From positions 1 through 64,000 of the forward strand of contig JAHLKC010000088.1 in NCBI GenBank assembly GCA_025449115.1: 64,000 nt of DNA, in the 5' to 3' direction. This DNA comes from Chytridium lagenaria (taxonomy: Eukaryota; Chytridiomycota; Chytridiomycetes; Chytridiales; Chytridiaceae). The notes under the pieces were generated by a model. It searched no databases. It was given only the letters and a program-made list of their open reading frames with translations, and was not told where the DNA came from. The position numbers and the translations under genes were made by a program. Shown here one piece after another: positions 58,401 through 64,000 of the stretch; the stretch's first letter is position 1, and every line of letters begins with the position of its first letter.

Positions 58401-59861
58401 GGAAGTTCTGGGTTCCGTGGAGGCAAGGATTCAGAGGTTTTGTCGGTGAGTGATTCTTTTATTTTTATAATGTCTTCAGTTGTGGAAGTCCTCTTTACGC
58501 TTTGTTTATTTTCATAGAAAATCCTTCAAAAGCTGGATACCCTCCCTCAACGATCTCGCGGTGGCTTCGCGTCCACCGTTTTCTCCCTCATTGCCATTCT
58601 TTTCACCTTCTTCTTCTCCTACTCGGCTCTCCACGTCCACTGTGCTTCCAACCCACAACCCCCATCTGCCGTACCATCGTCCCCGCCTACCAATCCATCG
58701 CAACAGGCGTCCACCTCGCCGCCGAAGCATTCATCCATGACCTCGTCCCACACACCCCACTCCACGGTTGAGAAAATCACGTCCCGGGTGTACCAACAGG
58801 GCGTGTCGGTTGCTGGGAAGATTGAAAAGTCAATCAAGGAGAAGGCGGCACAAGCCAAGGAGGAGAAGGCTGTGAAAGAAAAGTATGAGAAGATGGTTGA
58901 GGAGGTGAGAAAAGGGATTGAAGTTGAGAAACGGGCGGCGGCAGAGAAGGTTTTTGGCGGCGGAGAGGGTTGCGGAAGAGGCTAGGATGGCGGCGGAGAA
59001 ACAGACTGCCGATGCAAGGGCTGCAACTGAACGACAGGTGAAGGCTGCGCTTGAGGCGAGGAAAAGGCGGATGAGGAAACGCAATTGGCGCGTGTGGAGT
59101 TGGAGAAGGCAAAGTTGGAGATGAAGGAGAAGTATGAGAAGGAGATTGAGAGTCTGCGTAGGGTCGCTGCTACCTCTGTCTCTTTGTCAATCGATAGCGC
59201 TGCTATCACGCCTTCCCCAGAAGTTTCGGCTGCTGCTTCCACGGACGGACCTGTGTTGAGCACGCCGGTGGAGACTGAGGTGCCTGTGTTGTCACCCGCG
59301 GAGCCTGCAGTTGCGTCGACTGAATCTGTTACTGTGGCATCGACTACTACAAGCTCTCCAACAGCATCTCCTTCCGTCGCTGGTGGCAAGCCTCCTCGGT
59401 TTGCAAAGAGACCATCTTCTAAGTCCTCTGAATCGGTGGCTACCACTGCAGCCACTTCCTCTGTCACCCCGTCGATTGCTACAACAACACAAAGCGTGAC
59501 TTCTTCTGTTACCGCGGCTACGACAAGCGTAGATACGGTGACGTCTTTGCCAGTTGTTATCGACACGGCCTCAGTTGTTACCGATACGACTTTAGCTCCC
59601 TCAGCTACTGAGCAAGCTTTAACGGAGAATGTTCCGCCCCTCTCGGTGCCCGGGTTTGCACCCGCCGCCTCAGCAACGTCCTCTGATGTGGGGGCAACGA
59701 CATTGATTGAGAGTGTAGCTGCGACGGAGGTGCCGACAGCATCAATCGTTACTCCACATGCTTCAGTCTCCACTTCCCTCACTGGTGATGAGACTAGTGC
59801 AACGACGGTATCCACGGAGAGCTCGGTCCCAACACTGAAAAGATCAGCTGACGAGCTTTAA
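55427..59861 (+). CDS. Double MATH-domain, coiled-coil, single-pass membrane protein
   Basis: A protein of about 1,400 residues. After a Pro/Ser-rich start come two MATH (TRAF-homology) domains: one from YEWTIPNFMSIAEDKIVSLP to GSLTVSAFVSAEV (about 56190-56650), and one from TYLFPWCIPSFES to GCVIIEGEITWD (about 56660-57085). A long coiled coil follows (LLRNEVDNLTLRIEEQRSIT), then a Tyr/Gly repeat (VADGYGNGQ three times), one membrane helix (STVFSLIAILFTFFFSYSAL), a second coiled coil (KYEKMVEEVRKGIEVEKRAA) and a Ser/Thr-rich tail ending LKRSADEL. An intron lies at 58450-58519. At least six one-base breaks occur (for example near 55650, 55850, 56840, 57310, 57850 and 58165). MATH domains bind peptides, often as trimers. 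I know no characterised homologue with this order. Confidence 0.7.
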
Positions 59862-60329
59862 TGTCTCCTTTCTTTTTTCGTATACTTTTTCTTTTATTTT
59901 TGGTGGCCTGACTATCTACCACCGTGTTTCTGCTTCAAATCAAACCAACAACGCCTCCTCCCCTTCCATCGTCCTCTTGACTTTTTCTGCTTCTGCAATG
60001 CTCCCCCAAGTATGCCCTCTTTGATTTAATTGTTATTTTTTAAATGTAACTCGTGGACGCAGCATACCCCCCTTTCCCCCTATTAGAATGTGATGGTGTT
60101 TTTGATTGGCTCTTGTTTCTGATTGGGTTAGATCTATGAATGGTTAGTCTTGAATGATTCCATGACTGAGGATGAAACCCTCCAATGAAAATGCAGCTGA
60201 CAATTTCATTTAACTATTTATGTTTTGAGGTTGGTATCCATGAAGCCAGAGGTAATGAAGGAGGAGGTGAACGGAAAAAAAGACATGAGAGTCCTTGAGG
60301 ACAGCAGTGAACGTGCAGCGAACCCTTTC
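59862..60329. other. Intergenic region between convergent genes
   Basis: 0.47 kb of 3' flank shared by the MATH gene (plus) and the gene at 60330-61844 (minus). T-rich on the plus strand just after the stop. No open frame or RNA gene. Confidence 0.5.
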
Positions 60330-61844
60330 CTACTTCACTGAGGAAAAGTCGTTCTCCCAAACATATGCCAGTGACAACACAAGAAAAAAACATTTCATTA
60401 TTTGAAAAAAAAAAGAGGTTCTACGTATACGCCCAAAAGACGACATTAATAACTGGGAGGAGTGAATATGAGCGACAAACGAGAGAGACAAAGAAAGAAA
60501 AACAACAAGAATTCCCCGCAACAGTAAATTGTATGAACGCAACATCGTTGCCAACCTCGCCTCAAAGTGTGCCCTTACAAAATCAAACTTCAACTCCCTC
60601 GACCCCTTAACTTGACTCACAACAAGCACCTCCATCTGTCCAAACACAGGCTTCGATTCCACCGTGGCCCTATACGTATCCCCCCCAACCACATCAATCA
60701 CCACAAGATCCAATCCCCTCCTATACACAATCCTCTCTCCATCAGGCGTCACCTCAAAATACCCATTCAAGGAAAACGCCGACCCATCCGCATCAGCCGC
60801 ATGGTCAGGACGAGGAGGAAGCGTCATAACAAGGTCTTTCACAACCGGCGTGAGTTTGTCGTCAAGTTGAAGCACAGTGATCTCAAACTGATCAGCGTCG
60901 TTGACTTCTTTGAAAAGCAGGAGATGATAACGAGAGAGGTGGATTTGACGGTATTTCGGGATATCCAAGGTGGCGCGTAAAGACCCATCCGAGACGTTAT
61001 GCACGTAGATACGTTTCGACGGTGCCTTTGCAGCGGTTTCCGCATCAAATCCGTAAGTATCGGCACCCCGAATCGTGATGAACACATCATCGTTCATTTG
61101 AAAGTCTGGGTTCCCACGGTTTCCAATCCACGGTTGTTTATCGTGTTCCTCCCACTCGTACTTGTAGGAAAAGTGGGAGGGTTGCGACCATCAAAAGTTG
61201 TAGCAATAAAAGAACCCCCAAGAGTTTCCGCGCTTCTCGTAAAAGAGGATACGGTTGGATGAGGCGAGGATGTCAAAGCGTTCAGGGTCCATATCAATAT
61301 CTTTGAGTTCAGGGAATGCAGCCGAGACTTTGACGGGACCTTGTGTGGGGTCGATGGTATAAAGACGGATCAAGTCTTTATCGTAAGGACGCAAGGAAAC
61401 GAGGTATGGGGATTCAGCGCGTTGGGAGATAGTACCGTAGGTCAGCGGGAATTCGGAATCGCCCGTGAGATGGGGTGATGAGTGCGCCTGTACGTAAAGA
61501 AAGGGATTTATCGCCATCTTTAGTGTGGACTGGATGACGTCGATGCCGTTGCTCCATTTCTCGCCAGAGTAGCCGATGGGTTTTTTCCAGGTGATGAATT
61601 GGACGTGGACGATGGGACCAGTGCCGGCAGAGAGGGAGGGACGAGGGGGGATGGCAGTGCTGGGCAGGTACTTGTGGTTGCCCGCGGGATAAGATGCGTT
61701 GTCGGCGTAACGGGAAGGAAGAAGTTTCTCCCATGCGGTGACGACAACCTCGGAGGAAGCCATGGTGAATGCGGTGGTGGTGGCAGGTGTGCTGTAGGTG
61801 GAGGACGACGTCGAGAAGAAGACTTGCGAGAATGCTCTCAGCAT
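60330..61844 (-). CDS. Unrecognised protein with propeller-like repeats
   Basis: About 460 residues with no intron. Two starts are possible: 61844 (MLRAFSQVFFSTSSSTYSTP, which could be a mitochondrial presequence) and 61763 (MASSEVVVTAWEKLLPSRYA). The body has short beta-strand-rich units with Asp turns (DKDLIRLYTIDPTQGPVKVS; SKRIYVHNVSDGSLRATLDI; LNGYFEVTPDGERIVYRRGL), like a WD40/propeller fold, but I cannot name the family. A TGA at 61191-61193 splits it; reading YNF-DGRNPP-HFSYKYEWEEHDK across two offsetting indels (T-run 61194-61197, C-run near 61177) avoids the stop. The last 50 codons are hydrophobic and repetitive and may be 3' UTR read past a lost stop, so the end is uncertain. Confidence 0.5.
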
Positions 61845-62222
61845 CGAGTGTCTCAGTTTGATTTGATTTTTTAGGTTTAACAAACGTGTGACTTTTATAG
61901 ATGGCGTTCAAAAGTGGTGAAGTGGTCCAACCGTCTCAAACCACGTCGCGATGTCCTTTGTAATAAAATATCAAAGTCCTGCGGGGATTTATATGCGATA
62001 AATAGATCTTGGGCACCATCCAAAACGTGAGAAGGGCAGAAATGACGGAAACAACCTTTATTTCCAACCATGCAAATTACTGCAAAAAGGAAAAAGTGAA
62101 AAAGCCCCATAATACTCAAAAATCACATACGCGAAAAAGAAAAAGATAAGAGGACACATGAAAAAGGGTTAAAACATTCCTGAAAGGCAAATGCAGTGCA
62201 AAAAGCCGCCCTACTCATCAAA
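61845..62222. other. Intergenic region upstream of the 60330-61844 gene
   Basis: 0.38 kb between that gene's start and the INO1 stop, both on the minus strand. Frames at 61895-62119 and 62123-62317 on the minus strand look random. No motif stands out. Confidence 0.5.
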
Positions 62223-64000
62223 TCACCAAATCTTGGCCTCAAGCAACATATCACTCGACGGCGGCAAACCAACACAAGCCCTAAAAATATTTTCCATAGC
62301 AGCCCTCTGTTTAGCAAGCGCGTTCACGACAGGCGTGTTGGCGGGAACGAGAGGCGCCTTAGCATATAACTAAGGATGGAGAGAACGGAATGGAACGGGC
62401 TGTGTTCAGGCATGTCTCCGGTCTTGTAGGTGATGCGGGTCATGAGCTCGGTGAGAATGGCGAGATCGAGAATAAGGGGCGAGGCGAGGAGGGAGTCTTC
62501 GCAGACGTTGTAGACAGAGAGGGTGTTACGACCGCTAAAAGAACGTGTTAGTAAACAAAGGGAGGGATAAAGTTTAATGACATACCCCATAAAAATCTCG
62601 CTGACATATTCGTCCAATGCCCTCTTGCTGTCACCTACAGAGGGACAGTACTTGATGACAACAATGTGATCCGGATGTTCTCCCTTTTTGTACAAAAAGC
62701 GAGTTTGGACGCAACCATATCATCAACAACATTGCTCTTTGAGATCTCCTTTGACCTAAAACTGCTGGGGCGCTGAAAGGTTCTTGCCGTCATTGTTGCC
62801 AAGATGGTTGTAAGAGGTGATAGCGAGAGGTTTGAGACCCGCAGACACCAAAAAGTCGACAAGGACAGACTTGAGCTTGGTCTGACCAGACTTGAAATCG
62901 TCACCGCCAATGTGGACACGGTGGCGCTCGGCGAGCTCAATGGCACCAGGGACAAAGGTATTCTGCGGGGATCCGTTAACAAAAGCGCAGCCTTCGAGGA
63001 TGGAAGCAACGGCAAAGATGGTGGATGGAGCAATCTCGGCGTGGCTAGCGGCGATTGAGGCGAGGAGATTATCAGCGGTGTCGTTCACGCCGGGGGTAAT
63101 CTAAATAATGTGGAGACTTGAGTATTAAATGAGGGAGAACACTAGAATAAATTGAGAGCTAACTCACGTCAGAGAACCTCTCGGTGTTCGCAGTCCACAG
63201 AACGACAACACGGTCAAGTCCATTTTGGGCCTTGAATTCACGGATATCCTTCCGAATATGCTCAACGTGATCCATCTTAGCGGTACCAGGCACGCAGTTA
63301 TCAGCACGGTCCTCCTGGTTCGCGGCAATATAATCCGGGTAGTAAATAGAAGGAAGAGGCTTGAGCTCCTTCATCTCATCCGCGACCTGCCTCTGGAGAT
63401 CGTACTCAAGGACCTTTGCCCTAGTCATAGCATCGGCGAGGTTTGCACCATTGATATCCCAACCTCCAATAACGAGGTCATTAGGGTTGACCATGGGAAG
63501 AATCTGATTGAACGGGATATAGACATCGTTGCCATTCTCGTCTAAACCAAGCTTGAGGGTAGACGACTGAGTGACGGAGCCAATGTAGTTAGGTGTTTGA
63601 AGACCCTCCTTTGTACGCCAAGTGATGTTGCGGCGGTTGGCGATGATGGAGGCGGTGAGAGTGGAGCCGTTGTTTCCACCCCATCCGACGAGCATAAGAC
63701 TGTGATCAAAAGATATTGTAAGCAAAGGCACGTGAGAAGGCCAAAAGACCTTTCGATTTGGAGAGAAAAAAAGACTCACCCAAGACGAGGGACGGTACGA
63801 TCGACCTTAAACTCGTAAACCGTCTCCGTAGGAATGACAGTCATGCTTGGTCCATCCTGATCAACATTACGAACCACCTTGGCATCACGGTAGGTATAAG
63901 TCGAAAGGATGTGTTCATCCGTGTAAACCACATTGGGAGAAGCTACACGGAAGGTCTCGGCGGGCTGAACGCCTGCAGCGGGTGCAGAAGAGTCCGAAGG
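62223..64000 (-). CDS. INO1: INO1, inositol-3-phosphate synthase (5' end outside window)
   Basis: Converts glucose 6-phosphate to inositol 3-phosphate with NAD, the first step of inositol and phosphatidylinositol synthesis in the cytosol. Family blocks: [16 protein letters not shown], the NAD-binding [114 protein letters not shown] and [20 protein letters not shown]. At least four exons with short introns. Frame breaks near 62755, 62710 and 62360 need one base each; the last (LSYML to [12 protein letters not shown]) leads to the C-terminus LLEAKIW and a TGA at 62223-62225. The start codon lies past 64000. In fungi INO1 is often regulated by inositol; its promoter is not in view. Confidence 0.93.

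Overview
The window is nuclear DNA of an intron-rich fungus, most likely an early-diverging one (chytrid-like). I infer this from many short GT..AG introns in compact genes, fungal sterol and rRNA-modification genes (ERG24, BMT6), a fungal UPF0658 Golgi membrane protein, a metacaspase, and a plant-type LRR membrane protein of a kind that chytrids carry. No bacterial operons, CRISPR arrays, rRNA genes or intact transposons were seen, and no tRNA gene was convincing.

Layout. 1-5.5 kb: edge of an unknown gene, a mitochondrial carnitine-type carrier, an F-box/ankyrin protein. 5.5-7.8 kb: gene-free. 7.8-12.5 kb: a candidate sororin, the exon-junction recycling factor PYM, the cohesion factor DCC1 and the copper chaperone COX17. 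13.7-15.5 kb: a disordered protein. 17-24 kb: three membrane-traffic genes on the minus strand (YOP1, VPS29, an AP-1/AP-2 beta-adaptin). 25-34 kb: an unknown disordered protein, an LRR single-pass receptor-like protein and a UPF0658 Golgi protein. 34-35.3 kb: a tandem duplication with one intact and one broken copy of a 44-residue secreted-peptide gene. 36.4-38.2 kb: COX15. 38.9-43.1 kb: a metacaspase with a prodomain of about 1,000 residues. 43.5-47.2 kb: BMT6 and PAF1, divergent across 49 bp. 47.6-52.3 kb: GTR1/RagA, a secreted SMP-30-like beta-propeller and a seven-helix membrane protein. 52.5-53.9 kb: ERG24. 55.4-59.9 kb: a MATH-domain/coiled-coil/membrane protein. 60.3-61.8 kb: an unrecognised protein. 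62.2 kb to the end: INO1, cut by the edge.

The genes are mostly housekeeping and independent. Themes are cytochrome oxidase assembly (COX15, COX17), sorting and ER/Golgi membranes (YOP1, VPS29, beta-adaptin, UPF0658, GTR1), chromosome cohesion (candidate sororin, DCC1) and lipid synthesis (ERG24, INO1).

A strong overall feature is that well over half of the recognisable genes are broken by one-base indels, many at short homopolymers (G/C runs one base short recur). Because the breaks hit essential conserved genes and the protein homology continues in another frame, I read them mainly as sequence or assembly errors rather than pseudogenes. Gene boundaries below are for the whole gene (first to last coding base, introns included).
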